NCBI GenBank assembly: GCA_013396635.1
Contig: WBMW01005670.1
Location: 310,001 to 374,000 of the forward strand
Reading direction: 5' to 3'
DNA length: 64,000 nucleotides
DNA from: Penelope pileata
Lineage: Eukaryota > Chordata > Aves > Galliformes > Cracidae
Shown here: positions 13,901 to 26,662 of the stretch, one piece after another
Numbering within the stretch: position 1 is the stretch's first letter
Layout: each line of letters opens with the position of its first letter
Translations under genes and position numbers: made by a program
Notes under the pieces: generated by a model
Database searches by the model: none
Told to the model about the DNA's origin: nothing
The model's input: only the letters and a program-made list of their open reading frames with translations

Positions 13901-16900
13901 TGCACAAAAAGCTTGGATTGGTGAAGATGTGCAACTGTAGAAACCATAGTTTCTTCTTTTTTTCTCTCCTAAAGTATTTGTGATAGTTCCAGAAAGTTGA
14001 TAAGGGATGAGAGAGCTGTGCATACTTGTTTCTGCAGGGGTTCATGGCAGCAGGGGGAAGTAGTCTTTAATGTGGAGAAAAATCCAAACTTGTATATCAG
14101 ATGACTGAGAAAATATGAGGGTATAGTGGATTTCTGATCAATATTTGATGAATAAAATTAGAATTGGGGAATTTTCCAATAAGTGTTCAGTGTTATCAGA
14201 GTGTTTCCCTGTATCTTTTGTGGTTCTCCATACTGTTCCTATGTAAGATACCACTGTGCAATGATACACTGTGTGCAACAGAAGTATTATGACAAAAATA
14301 CAGCAGATACATTTGTTTTGCTAAGAAATGTTTTAGTTAGTGGGGAGGCAGCAGCGAGGAATATCCCAGAGCAGAGATAAAATTCAGATAAAATATCCAG
14401 AACCAGATAAAATTCAGGAGTGCAATTCCAGTCTGAATCCGATGATTCTATGTAAGTTTTGCAGCACTGGACAGTACCCTGGTTACACGTGACTAAAGCA
14501 TCCTCTTGTTATCCTATCTATAGAGAAGATTTTCTTAACAAACTCACCCATTTTACGCAAAGTCCAAAATAAATAAGCAGAACTTGTTTGCTAGGCATAA
14601 ACTACAGCTTCTGCAGGAGTCTTTTAGAAGTTAGCCAAAATATGTGTTTACACTTTTTCCATAGACTCACTTGACTCTGCTCCAACAAAGAGCTGCAGAT
14701 GCCGGTATATAGAAAATTGGTGCAATCACCTTTATGTAATCCAAATTATTTTGAAACAAAATATAGACTTTTCTCCCACCCTCAAGATTAAGGAAATATG
14801 GCACTATGAAGTATATTTTCCTTATTATAGGTTTTTATTTAGTAGTTGAGTATGTACATTTCTTACTGTGACTGAATAGAGCAAATGGGATAATGTATCT
14901 CTAGTTAGCTGTCCCGAAAGATATGCTGCATATTTGTCCACTACCTGTTTCTGCCAGTTTATGATGATATTTTAGCTCAACAGTAACCATTCACAGTGTG
15001 CTTCAAAAAATACAAAGGAGGAAAGATAATCATTCTTTTTTCCAAATGCCCTTCATGAATACCGATATCAATGTACCCGTGAAACAAAAGACATCTACAA
15101 AATAGGAATGCAAGAAAATGTCTTTCCACTTGCACAGTCAAATGAATTGCAGATGTCAGGCAAATCAATAAATCTTTTGGATATCAAGAAAAATAAGGAT
15201 CCCAGCCACTTCCCTCGAGACTCTTTATGTAAAAGGTAGCACAATAATTATGTAGGTGGATTATGATCTATAGGGAAGTGCACTGACTATTAACATCTAA
15301 AAGTGACATTTCCTTTTCAGACAAATTAAATATGAGCTGCAAAGATGCATTTTTCAGTCAACTTGCTTGCACAAAAGCTAAATCAGGCATGCTCTTATAA
15401 TTGTACTGCATGCATTTTCTAGCTCAGACTCTGGTTCTACTGCCTTCCCCAAATCACTTAATGCGGGTAGAGCTGGCCTAATTTTTTCAGCGCACAGCAC
15501 ATTTGCCTAAATATGCAGTTTGTGAAACAGCCCCACTGAAATACTCCAATCAGATCTGGCAACAAATAAGGATCAGGGAATGAGGGCAAGGAGGGGAATA
15601 TAAAAAAAACATTGAAATATTTTATTCTGACAGCTAGGAAATGAACTTTTTGACTTTTCAAGACAGCTTTGTTGGTAGAAAAGGAAATGTTAAGAAAGAT
15701 TCAGTGTTAGATAACTGAAAGCTAAACACAACTAAGAAAGCCCTTTTCAATGAAAAGAGACATTTAAAGTCAACCAAAATGTAAGTATAGTTTTCATTTC
15801 ATTAAGTCATTTAAAAAATGTTAGTGCTTTGCAACTCAAGGGTTTTTTTTTCAGTTTAGGCATGAAAATGAAAATTGACCATGCACTCAATGTTAAGTTT
15901 GAAAATCTGAAGACAAAGTATCTGTTACATGGCGAAGAAGAGTTTTTTTCCTCTCCCCTTGAAAATGCTTGTGTACTTAACACTTATAAGTATATATTGC
16001 ATCTTTGGGAGAGCTGAGAATGTCACTAGAAGCACGAGTGAATGCTATAAAGTTGGTTTTAATAGCTAGTCTTTTGACCTCTTTTAGTAGTTGCTCTTAC
16101 TATGACAAAGCTTAAGCAGACCTGACCGAAAGCAAGCTCTTTGAGAGTTGTCACAGAGGAAATATTTTCATTTTAAAGTGCTAAATGAGGGTCTCTGCAC
16201 CCAGATCAGCCACTAGGCATCAGATTTGCAGCTAATGCCAGCTCCCAGTAGGAGAAGGGAGTTAGGGGAGCTGAAATGGAGCTAGCTAGAGAGAGAACAG
16301 CGTTCTGCTCTGTCTTCTCTGAGGGAAACCTCATTATGGCAAGGAAACAGAGTGCATATGTGTTCACCGCCAAACAGAGAGAAACCCCGGAAAGAGAGAG
16401 AAACCCACCAGAACTGCATAACCTTGCCAGTGCAGCATTTAAAGCGATCTCATCAGCTCTGCCATCCAAGGGCAGAGTGGGGATCATCTGGGATGCCAGA
16501 TATGCAGTGGGGCTATTCCTGGTCTCATCTCCCAGTCACCTCAGCCATCAGTCAAGGAGGAAAGAAGAGAAGAGAGATTTGCTCTTCTCTTTGGAGAAAT
16601 GCTTGTGCACTGTATGCAGCCTGTGATATCCTACAGGATCAGGGCTCCTCGTGGTATCTTGAAGAAATTTAACTAGAGGCAATGACTTGGAAATCCAGAA
16701 CTTTATAGAAAATGACAGTTGATGGCTGGAAAGCCCTGAGGCAGGGTAAATAGTGCCCACAGGGAAGCTCTGCTGGCAGGAATCTTGCTACATATGGCTT
16801 TGTATTAGAGGCTTTTTCATTTTTCAAGGGAGGAAGTAAAAGCCATGTTTTAGCTGTTGCTAATATGACCTATTGTGATGGTGAACGCCACTGCAGAGAT

Positions 16901-17257
16901 GACAACAATATGTGAACTTTTGTGACATAGAATAGAACCTGAAATCGAGGCTACACAAACATGTGTTGAGTTTTATCAGCTGATATATGTGCGAAGAGAA
17001 AAAGTAGAAATGAAATTTTGTTAATGTCTTTCAACTTCATAAACTTTAAATGGCTGCAGTTGGGACACACTGGCAAAAAAGAAGAAAAAGCCTGCAAAAA
17101 TAATTGACTTGAACCTTCCATGTTTGTCTCTGGTCTAATGAACTTGGTGATTAATTAAATCTGGTAAAGTAATTTGATTTCTTGATGTTAGTTTTGTCTA
17201 TTTATACGCGAAAGCCAATAGCAAATAGGAAGCTGACAAGCTTTTTCTCTGTGGCAG
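7973..17257. other. Remainder of first intron, no supported gene
   Basis: No recognisable gene or repeat was found over about 9.3 kb. Two local oddities are noted among the findings: a short acidic ATG frame with a good donor at 10147-10185, and a 116-codon ATG frame at 16276-16626 in a slightly GC-richer patch. Neither has a matching splice phase or known motif. The T-rich run at 11991-12039 is simple low-complexity sequence. Confidence 0.55.
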
Positions 17258-17416
17258 GTGCTGAAACTAATCTGAACTTAAGGAGCAGAGAAGATCCAAA
17301 TGCATCAGATACTGGATCAGAAACCCAGGATAAAAATGCAAATAACCATGGAACTCAGTCATCTAATCCACTGTCCAGTTCTGTGGCTGCTGAAAATGGA
17401 AATTCTGTATCAAATG
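17258..17416 (+). CDS. Internal coding exon, Ser/Asn-rich (window exon B)
   Basis: The exon follows an acceptor TTTTTCTCTGTGGCAG and ends at AAATG|GTAAGC, a good donor. It is 159 nt long and enters and leaves in phase 1, so skipping it would keep the frame. It adds 52 codons plus split glycines at both ends and reads AETNLNLRSREDPNASDTGS and onward. It is rich in Asn, Ser, Glu and Gln with no hydrophobic core, so it is probably a disordered linker. The open frame extends past the donor, but phase continuity with 23946 supports splicing here. Gene identity is unknown. Confidence 0.8.
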
Positions 17417-20400
17417 GTAAGCATTTTTTAATCCCAAAGCTCTTCTAATATAAAATTGCTGAAGTGCGTCTTTCAATGAGCTTTTAAAGATATAGTCAAA
17501 CTGGAATCTCCTGAGCTGTGAAATATCTGTGTTTCTGGAACTGGCTTAACTTCGTATGTATGAACTGATAAGCCCATCTGCAATAAAAGCTGAATGTGAA
17601 GAAAATATAACAGCCTCTGTTGAGGAATTTGTAATTACCTTAGCTCCAAGTCTGTAAGTAACCCAAAGAGAACTGAGATTTGAGACTTCTGATCCTATAA
17701 TCAATAAAAACGAAAGAGAAAATGAAAAATTGGGATCTCCCATTGGTACAACTACCTTGCTACTGAATGGCAAATTGTTTGTAATCACAATAAGATGATC
17801 AAAATGGCGCAAGAAGAATGACCAAATGAAATCTTTCAAGGTCCTATAAGCATAAATCTAAGGATGTAACACCTGTATTACGGAAAATCACATAATACAA
17901 ATACACAAGTATGAATGCAAATGAGACAAATAAAAAGTATTTATTTTGATAGAGTGCGGAGGAGCAAATACTTGCATGGCACTGCATACAGCTGTCTTCC
18001 TACCAAAAACTCTAGAGAGTTACATCTAAATACGATTTGCAAAAGTAGAACAGTAGTATTGCCTTTTGTGTTAAGGGTGGAGCTGCACATAATATGAAAT
18101 ATAGTTGGTAGCTAGAAAACTACACTGGAAGAATCAAAGGGAAAAAATATCAGGTGAAATACTGCACTTCATTTTCCAAATATTCTATCCTTATACAAAT
18201 AAAAGCTAGAGCTGTTTAATATGCAAAGGTTTGAAATGAAAAATCAAGTTTTTTTATGAGAAATATTTCGTTTTCTATTCCAGATATGCTTTCCCCAAAA
18301 AATACAATGATTTTGAAATGAAAAAAATCAGGTTTTATTATTTGAAATGAAGCATTTCAAAATTAAATAATTCGTCTTTTTTCCAAGAAAATTTATTCTG
18401 CAGTTGTTGGCCAAAATAATTCTTCCTGCTCTCTCAGATAATCAAAGCAGAAAATTCATGCAGTCTGAGAAGTTACAGGAGTGTAGAGGTGCATTCATTC
18501 CTGTGTAGAACTGGGAACACACTGTAATAGAAGAAAAAGGCATCTTTGTCCATTGTAACTGTCTCCCCATTTGTATCAATGTAACAATTTAGGGAGGAGG
18601 GAGCATATTTTCAGTATGTATAACAGTCAGACTGTTATATGAACTCAAAATCTGTGGGTAGACCGAGGCTTTGATTCCTTTCTATGTAGGATTTTAATCA
18701 TATATTCTGATGTCCTAATGGGACCTGTGGGAGATCAGTTTTTTACAAGAGCAATCATTTTACCCCCCGATCCCTTAACTGGGAGTTTAATCACAAGAGC
18801 TGTGTTTCTTTCAGCTTAGAAATGAAGTGATGCTTTATGTTTATAATTTGTGATGATTATAGTTAAGTTAGTAAGTGATTGCAGTTACTGAAATAAATGG
18901 TCATTGCTTGAACAGAAGACCAACTAGTAGGTGATATGAGTGCTTATAATTGTGCAAAGTTTTATATTAGTGTATTTGCAACCACTAGTAGCTAGGGCTA
19001 TTCAAATCGATAACACACTGTATCCATTACACATAAACTAATTTTTTTAAACTTTTTTTAAATGGAAAGTTTAGTCATAAAGGTGTAACATTGTGCAATG
19101 GAATTTTCCAGTAAGATATTTTTTCCATTGAAAAACACCAATTCATCAAACTCAAACTTTCAGTGGAAGGTTGCCAATTTTGACGCAGCTTTCATTAGGA
19201 ATGATTTTTAAATTCACTGTATACAGGGAGCAGAAAAAAAGTCCTTTTAGGTCTCTCAGTATTCCACTGGGCAAGGAATTAACATTATTTGTGGTATTTT
19301 AACGTTCAAATCTACATTTTGCCTATCAGGCTGTTGTAGACATGTTCTGAGCTTTAGTTTTACCCTGATACAGAAGACCAAAATCAAAAAATAAAATTTA
19401 TGATATAGAATTACTTTTCCAGATAGCATTAATACTAACTGAAAGAATTAACAAAATGGAAAACTTCAGCGTACTTAGATTACATGAACTGAAAAACAGC
19501 TTGCCAGTTTGCTTAAAAGAAAAATTCTTTCCACGATTCAACGTCTTCATGATTTTGAAATCTGTGTCTTGTTGAATATCCCTGGGCAAAACTGACATTT
19601 TTGAATTTCTATGAGATATTTCCAAATAAAATACTTTTTCATTTCTATTACTGTTTACAAGATTCCTCTAGCTTTTAGGAAAATTGAACTTGAAATCTGC
19701 TTTTAATTAGTTGATGCAGAGATTACAAAATTCATGAGTATACAATAATTTGCTTCCCACTGTAACACAGTGGAACTGTGTAATACACTATTCACTGTTA
19801 GAACTAAAACCTAGATCCATACGTTACCCACGAGTTAATACAGAAGCAATTTCTTAAATATGGCTAGTCTTTTACTGTTAAGAATGAAGCAAAGTGTCAG
19901 CACCACTTCTCTGAAATATGAAACTTGAAGTCACTATGGTCATAAGAATAATCATCTTGACCAAGATGTTAATCTTACTTAGACCCTGATGAACTCTTTA
20001 GAAAACCATTAGTAAGCAGCTAAAAAGCTGGCTGGCTCAGCTTCCAAACAGATTAATGCTGTGTGGCTTTCAGAAGCTGAATTTAATTTCTGGCACTGCT
20101 GTTAGTCTGGAATTTTAATAAAAGTTTCTTTTTCATTTTATATAATGCATTCCTCTTTTTTTTTTTTGCCTATAATATTAGTAGTAACATCTTTCTACAA
20201 TTCTGTACTATGCAAGTGTGACTTTTCTTCCACAAACCTTCCATACCTACCAGACTTTTTATTCTAAAGGAAACTTTTTTTTAAACTATTTTATTGTCCA
20301 AGCACGAAGAATAATCAGAAAGCCTATAATAATCTTTTGTTACAGTGCTGAAATCTGTGATCCTAAATCACTCAAAGCAGCAGATCCTCTGGTGGGAAAT

Positions 20401-22879
20401 GCTCGGACACTGCAGATAAAAATGTTGTGAAATTCATCGTTATTTCCACCTTGTACTTAATGGGAAATAGAGGAATGTTTCATTATTAAGTGAAATGGTT
20501 AAATATGACAACTAATAAAGCGATTGAGGTGACTGAACCTTTGGTTAGTGAATGGGAGAAATTCCCCAGGTACATGACAGTTTTTTTACCCTCAGTGGAG
20601 TGCTATAGAGGTACTTACGTGCTGTGATCCAACTGAAAACTAGAGTCGATTCTGTATGGGTGACACCACCCAGTTGGACCAAAGGAGACTGAATGTGCTG
20701 CATCTTGCCTGATGGTCACACAGGCATGCACTTTGCGCTGTGCCAAGCATCCGGCTCCATTGGCACCCCGACGTCCCTCAAAGGAAGCCTTGCTTGTTGT
20801 TCCTCTTCAGATACAGCTGACACCCACTGTTTTTGGTGTGGAGATACATGTGAATGGAGCCACTGTATGGTTCATACTGATCAGCTGTCAAGAACCTGAC
20901 TGTTTCACCAAGAGCATTATTCTGGTGAGGGGATGAGTCTGGTCTAACTTCAGCTATCAAGAAGGTAGCCATTTCGTCTAAGCGGGTCACCTGTGAGCTA
21001 TAGTCTGCTATATACTCTATTGAAACTTACCACCAGATCTTAGCATATCAGGCAACAAGTTCCCATCAGCCCAGAAAACCACAGAATGGGAGAAGTGTCA
21101 CAGCAGACAATCTGTCAGAAAAGAGGCATGTCCCCATGACGCAGGCTTGAACACTCAACTGAAGGTAACTTGAGAATAGTTTCAAGAAAGCCCAGTCCTG
21201 ATGACATAATTTGTGCTCCAGCCTGCACCTCTCATTAACTTTTGTTCTTGTAGTTCTACCCCTGCTGAACTGATGCTTCCAACCTTGTGCTGAATCAGGC
21301 AAGGTCTTATTCAGTGCACAACTGTGGTATCCTAATATTTACTTAGGTGTACGTAAAGGAAAACTTTCAGAGTGCAATCAACTACTCCATTTATCTTTCC
21401 AAATTCCACCAAGCCTCTGCTTGACATGCTGTTGCTGTACATGGAAACTTTATTTTTTTGATAAGACCGCTTATCAAAGCGCTTTTCATGGGAATAAACA
21501 GAAAATCATTGATAACCTTGTTCTTAGCTCAAGACTGTCATGCACCATAGACCCTGAAGTGTATGAATATGGTGCAAAAGCTGTATCTTTTTCAAAAGCA
21601 TGCTACTGGCCTAGGAAGGTTTTTCATTCATTTACAGGTGTCTAGAGTTATGGAAATAATTTAGAGTATAATTTTTAGTTGAGTTAACTTAATAACACAC
21701 AACGTAAAAAGGCATTCTGCATTAAAATGTGGTTAATTTTTTGTTATTGTTTGAGAAGTATGCAAAATGAATCCATGTGAACAAATTATTATTTCAGAAA
21801 CCAGTGAAAAAGAAAAAAATTGTTTTTGTTGATGCAAATGGATTTTTGGAGGGAAATTCTTAATAAATAAAAATATTTATTTCATGCATTTCATTTTACC
21901 CAAAATATGTGATTTTGCTGAGGGGAAATTTTATATTGTAAGGCAGGGATTGTTTACAGACTTTACTAAATGTAAGAAAGGAATAGTAGTAACACATTTT
22001 ACAAACCTAGCATACTGGAGAATGTGAATGTCAGACCTTGCTCTCGTATATACCTAATACATCATGGACCAGCTTCAAAAAGAATGAACTCCACCTTGAA
22101 ACAAAGCATAGTTCAAAGCATTGAGAGAACATGCTCAGATGTTCTCTCTACTTCGGGTAGAACAGAACTGAAAGGCTGGATTCTCACAAGATTTGTCCTA
22201 GCTCCAGAACTACAATCAGGACTTCCACCATTTCACTGCCTGTGTGTGTCTAAAGAAAGTTCAGATGGTTTGAAGCTGTAGAAAAAGATCCAAATTTATG
22301 AATAGTTTACACAAGCTTCATTGAGAAGAAAAATACAAAAACCCAGCTGTCCTTGGCAAGAAAGCTATGGAGATTCACCAGTATGAGGGAGAAACTAAAA
22401 GTGAGAAAGCAATAAGGATCATTCATTCTCTTTAACACTCTTGTTCTATTTGTTTCACAAAATTAGATTATTTTATGAAATTATTAATGCAACTTTTATT
22501 TGCATGAGCTAAATCATATGTTACTCACCACATAGGAATTAAAGCTCGTTTGTCAAAATAAAAACTAAGCATTTTTAATACAGAAAATAGAGGTTTGGGA
22601 GATAAGTGTATTTCATAGTGTATTTCTATGTTAGTTTCATGATTGAACAAGAAACTGAACAGGAACATGAAATGGGACTATGGGTAGTACAGTACATAAT
22701 CTCATAACCAGTTTATGATTCATTGCATTTGAACTTTACAATTCTGTGCATGTTGTGTGTAACAGGCAAAGAATGGGCTTCATCTCATTTTTGTTTATCT
22801 CGCAGTTAGCTGTCTAGGCACAGGTTCTCCTTCTCTAGTTTTACCACCCAAAAGATGGGTACCTAGTCTAATGTGACAG
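17417..22879. other. Intron, no gene or clear repeat seen
   Basis: This is AT-rich intronic sequence. A mildly GC-richer patch at about 20640-20960 carries overlapping short frames on both strands. They lack splice signals in phase 1 and resemble no family I know. Confidence 0.55.
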
Positions 22880-22952
22880 CTGATAGAACTGTAGAACAGT
22901 TTGGGTTGGAAAGGACCTTTAAATATCATCTAGTCCAACCCAAGTTCAGATT
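22880..22952 (-). mobile_element. CR1 3' end fragment, antisense to the gene
   Basis: The + strand reads AACAGTTTGGGTTGGAAAGG, then ATCATCTAGTCCAACCC. This is the reverse complement of the CR1 3' UTR. Only about 70 bp remains, so it is a strongly truncated insertion in the second intron. Confidence 0.87.
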
Positions 22953-23923
22953 AGATGTTATTCATTTCCAGTTGGTAATCTGCTGAGGACAATTAAACTT
23001 ACATTATCTCCTAACAGGATGAATTCTCTTCTTCCATTGGCCAAGTGTGGCTAAAGAAGGAATAGTGATTTGCTACTTATGGATGCCATAGAAGTACAAA
23101 AATTTGGAATAAATACTATACCGAACAATAACAAAATTGCCAGGTGCCAGACCAACTATGATGTGCGTGATGCGAGTTTGTGAGGAACTTAATGAGGCCT
23201 GTCATGGACTGACTGTGTTTCTGCCTTCGGTTCTCCTGATCCTGCCTTCCAGATCCTTTTATAGTGATGTAGGAATGGTCTTCCCGCTCCGGCAGAAGCA
23301 ATGGGCAGCACTGGCTGTGTGTTTCACTCTAGAGTCTCTGCGCAGAGATGCATGTTTCTCTTGACTCAAGAGCGAGACTGCCTGGCTCTTTTGCACTGGA
23401 TAACTGGTTTTTACACTGCTAAGTTTTGGACAACTGTTTCCTACATGGAGAGTGCAGTGCACAATAACTACAACAATTCCAAAAAAAGAAAAAGCCCCAC
23501 AGTACTGAGGAGATGAGGTTGTAAATCCTGGAGCTACTATTGACTTCCCACATGACTGGAGCCTATAATGTGAGAGCAGGCCATGGGCCCATCTTCCATG
23601 CCTTTTGCATTGCTTCTGTGATGAAAGGGAGCAGGGGAAGGGGAGCCAGGGATTTCTGCATTGCAGGAGGAATCCCTGGACAGTGTACAGGTAATGTGCT
23701 ATTTGTAGGCTCAGTGCAGTTGCTCCTTCTGTAAACCAGCATACATACCTACGGTGCTGCGTATACTTGATGAATGATAATCTTTCCAGCTTTGGTAAGC
23801 TTGGAAATAGTAAAGACTCAGGCAAATGTGTGACATTTTTCATTCTTTTGTAGTAAAGCATGCCAAGGTCTTTTAAATCTTGTGCTGAAATCAACCAATG
23901 CCTAAATGCCAGATCATAAAATA

Positions 23924-23941
23924 AATTATTATTATTATTCT
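23924..23941. repeat. (ATT)n microsatellite abutting a splice acceptor
   Basis: About five ATT units form the upstream part of the polypyrimidine region just before CTTTAG and the exon at 23946. Unit number may affect acceptor strength; this is an inference. Confidence 0.8.
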
Positions 23942-23945
23942 TTAG

Positions 23946-24037
23946 GTGTTCCAGAGGAAAATGAATATTCAAGACTGTCGGCAAGCACTACAGCAGGTTC
24001 ATCGATTCAAAGACATAGGGAGAGCCACACTAGTCAG
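23946..24037 (+). CDS. Internal coding exon, Ser/Arg-rich (window exon C)
   Basis: The acceptor is TTATTATTCTTTAG and the donor is GTCAG|GTAAAA. The exon is 92 nt, entered in phase 1 (GT completes a Gly codon) and left in phase 0. The peptide starts VPEENEYSRLSASTTAGSSI and ends RHRESHTSQ. It is polar and likely disordered, with several Ser/Thr-rich potential phosphorylation sites. It must be followed by a phase 0 exon, and both 26576 and 36744 satisfy this. An antisense open frame overlaps it but shows no coding hallmarks. Confidence 0.8.
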
Positions 24038-26575
24038 GTAAAAATGTCATTGATGGTCTAATGGAAAGAGAATAATTTTTACTCCTTAAGAAGGTAAAAA
24101 TTCATAGTACCTGCATGTTGAAAGCTTTTTTGATTCAAATCTCTGTGTTGAGTATTGAAAAATGTTTCTCTTACAGGTTTGTATTGAGCTAAGGAGAGTA
24201 ACTAATTTATTTTCCTGTGAAGATAATCTTCCTTCATGATTAAAATCAAAATATCAGTATCAATTCATTTAGTCTGCAATATTTAAATCCTTTATTTTAG
24301 AAGAAAGTTTTAACCATGTGCAAACTTCTATATTTGATTTTTCCAGCACTACTTGCAAAAAGGTGAACACAATTTCAGTTCAGTACTTTGAAATGTCACT
24401 TTTCAGTAAATAGGTGTTGGCAAAATGTCTCACAGATCTTTAAAACATATTTCATGCCATGTACACAGAACTACACCCAGGGACAATCCCTAAATGCAAC
24501 CTTAATAATAACTGTGCCAAGTTTAGAGAAGGAATATGCAGTTTGGTGATTTTTGATACAATTGCCTTAATGAATAAACATCTTCCAAAATTGTATTGCA
24601 AAAAGAAAAAGAAAAAAAGTTGTCTTACCACAAAATGAAAAAACAAACATTAAAAAAAAGTTTTAAAAAAGCCTATGCTCATAGGGCTGAAAATTCTTGC
24701 TGTAAAAATCATTTCTCACTATTTCAAAAGCCTGTTATATATTTGAAAATTATTGGTTTTAATTACAGTTGACATTTCTTAGCATACTACTGGTGACTCT
24801 TAACAGCATACAACCCTATTGTAAAACTCTTTGCCAGACTTCGTTGTAGTAATCTTATCACTTTAAAGTAATTCTTACACAGACATATGAAATAGGACAG
24901 ATTGTTTAACAGATCTTTGAAGGCACTGATTGACTAATTGATTTAGAGAAACGTAGACTGGGTCCTTGGGTTTCTTGGCTGACACTGTCATTTCAGCTAA
25001 AGGAAACTGGTTCATTAGCCTTCAGGGACTTCTAATATTTATGTATTTTTTTAATGTCTTCTTGCTCATTCGTTACTGAAGTGACAGGAGTTAATTTCAT
25101 TTTTGTCACAGGATCTCAAGGTTCATAGACATCCAGCTAGTCTAGGCATTCTTACAATATCGTCATGCTGTCACATCAGGTGATAATTACCTTTGTCACT
25201 GCTTGAAACTTTCTGCACAATACAAACCTGCAAGCCTACACACTTCAGAGAGCAAGTGCTTCAGCTTAGTATCTGTCGACATGCATCATAAGAATCAATC
25301 TTAATAAACACTTTTTGAAGCAATTACCAGTATAGAATATCATGCAGATATGAACTCAACAACTTAATTGATCATCTCTAAAATAGTATCTGCTGAAATC
25401 AAAGCAAGTTCAATGTTGACCACAAATGTTGCTTTTTTGGAGCGACTATAACTTAAAGGTCAATTTTTATCAGGATGAAGAAAGGCAAAAATTGAAATAA
25501 AATTGTTAAATATTAATAAAATATTTCTCAATTGAAAGTTATGCAATAAAACTCTACTTTCTTCTACTAGAAAATGGAAGAGAATTAAAAATAAATCTTG
25601 ATTTTTGTCTCATCAGAAATGAAAGAACATATTGAAAGAAATGAAAGGTCTTACATTTTACAAGAACAACAAAGTATGAATTTATAAACAATACCTTTCC
25701 CCTTGTATTGCACTGCAGCTGTACAGTCGTAGATTTCCAAGTGATTATATCTGTAGATTGCAAAAAATAAAGAACTTAACATCAGATATAGCATCAAAGC
25801 TGTAACATTGAAAATTGAATCTTAGATTAGGGGGTTTCATGTGTTTTAGTTGGTTCAGATAATAGATTCTTAAGAAACTGTTTACTACCAAAGAAATGCA
25901 CATATTCTTTCAGCAACCCAGAATGTCACGTACCATGTATTTTATGTTTTCTTTGTAGAACAAAATCTTTAAAATGTAAACTGGAAAGTCTACAGCAAAA
26001 CAATGTTGCAAGAAACAATATCCAAAACTGCCCTTACAGGAAAGCCTACTTTACTCTTAGCAGCTAAGCCTAAGTACATCAGCTGCAAGCACACTCAGCT
26101 TCTGCAGAAAGCCTTTTGGTAGTTCTGCTGCTCCTCTTGCTCCCTGAACAGCAGAAAAGTAGGAAACTTCCATGAGCAAACTTCATTTAAGACTACTAAT
26201 TTGAAATTACTGAAATTCTGGTTCTTTTAAATTTCTTCAGTGATTTGTTGGGAATTTCAAATGTGTCTGGATCTGCAGCCTTGAATTCTTTTCCCATCGT
26301 TTTCTGCTAAAGTCAAATAAACCACTAAAATGGAAGGTATGCTTCTTCTGATCATTCGTGCCATAATCTTGCCCAGGTAGAAGATGTTGTTATGACTAAG
26401 AGTCATTTCTATTTAGTCAGACTCTGGGAAGTGATCCAAAGCATACTGGAGACCCCAAAAATGTTAAAATTGCTTAGCAGGATCTAACCTCATCTATAAT
26501 TTAAAAAAAAAAAAAAAAAAAGTTTATCAAATATCACCTCTCTGCTCCGTTTCTTTTACGTCAATAATTTCTCAG
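24038..26575. other. Intron, nothing recognised
   Basis: This AT-rich intron between exons C and D includes a run of about 19 A at 26502-26521, shortly before the acceptor of exon D. No other gene-like or repeat-family sequence was seen. Confidence 0.55.
26502..26521. repeat. Poly(A) run
   Basis: About 19-20 consecutive A residues lie in the intron 55 bases upstream of the inferred exon D. There is no target-site duplication or retroposed body next to it that I can recognise. Confidence 0.85.
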
Positions 26576-26662
26576 TTCCTTAGCCAGTCCAATGGACTCT
26601 CTTCTCTGGACAATGTTTATAACTTCTCATCAATAGCTCCTATGAGCTCGTATGTTTTAAAG
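26576..26662 (+). CDS. Inferred 87-nt coding exon, possible cassette (window exon D)
   Basis: A pyrimidine-rich stretch (TCTCTGCTCCGTTTCTTTTA) leads to ATTTCTCAG, followed by 29 open codons and a donor AAAG|GTAAAA. The exon is exactly 87 nt and phase 0 at both ends, so it fits between exon C (ends phase 0) and the last exon (starts phase 0). The peptide begins FLSQSNGLSSLDNVYNF and ends SSYVLK; its composition matches the neighbouring Ser-rich exons. A second acceptor AG at 26587 would give a 75-nt in-frame version. Because inclusion and skipping both preserve the frame, it may be alternatively spliced. It is inferred from phase, signals and composition, not from homology. Confidence 0.65.
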
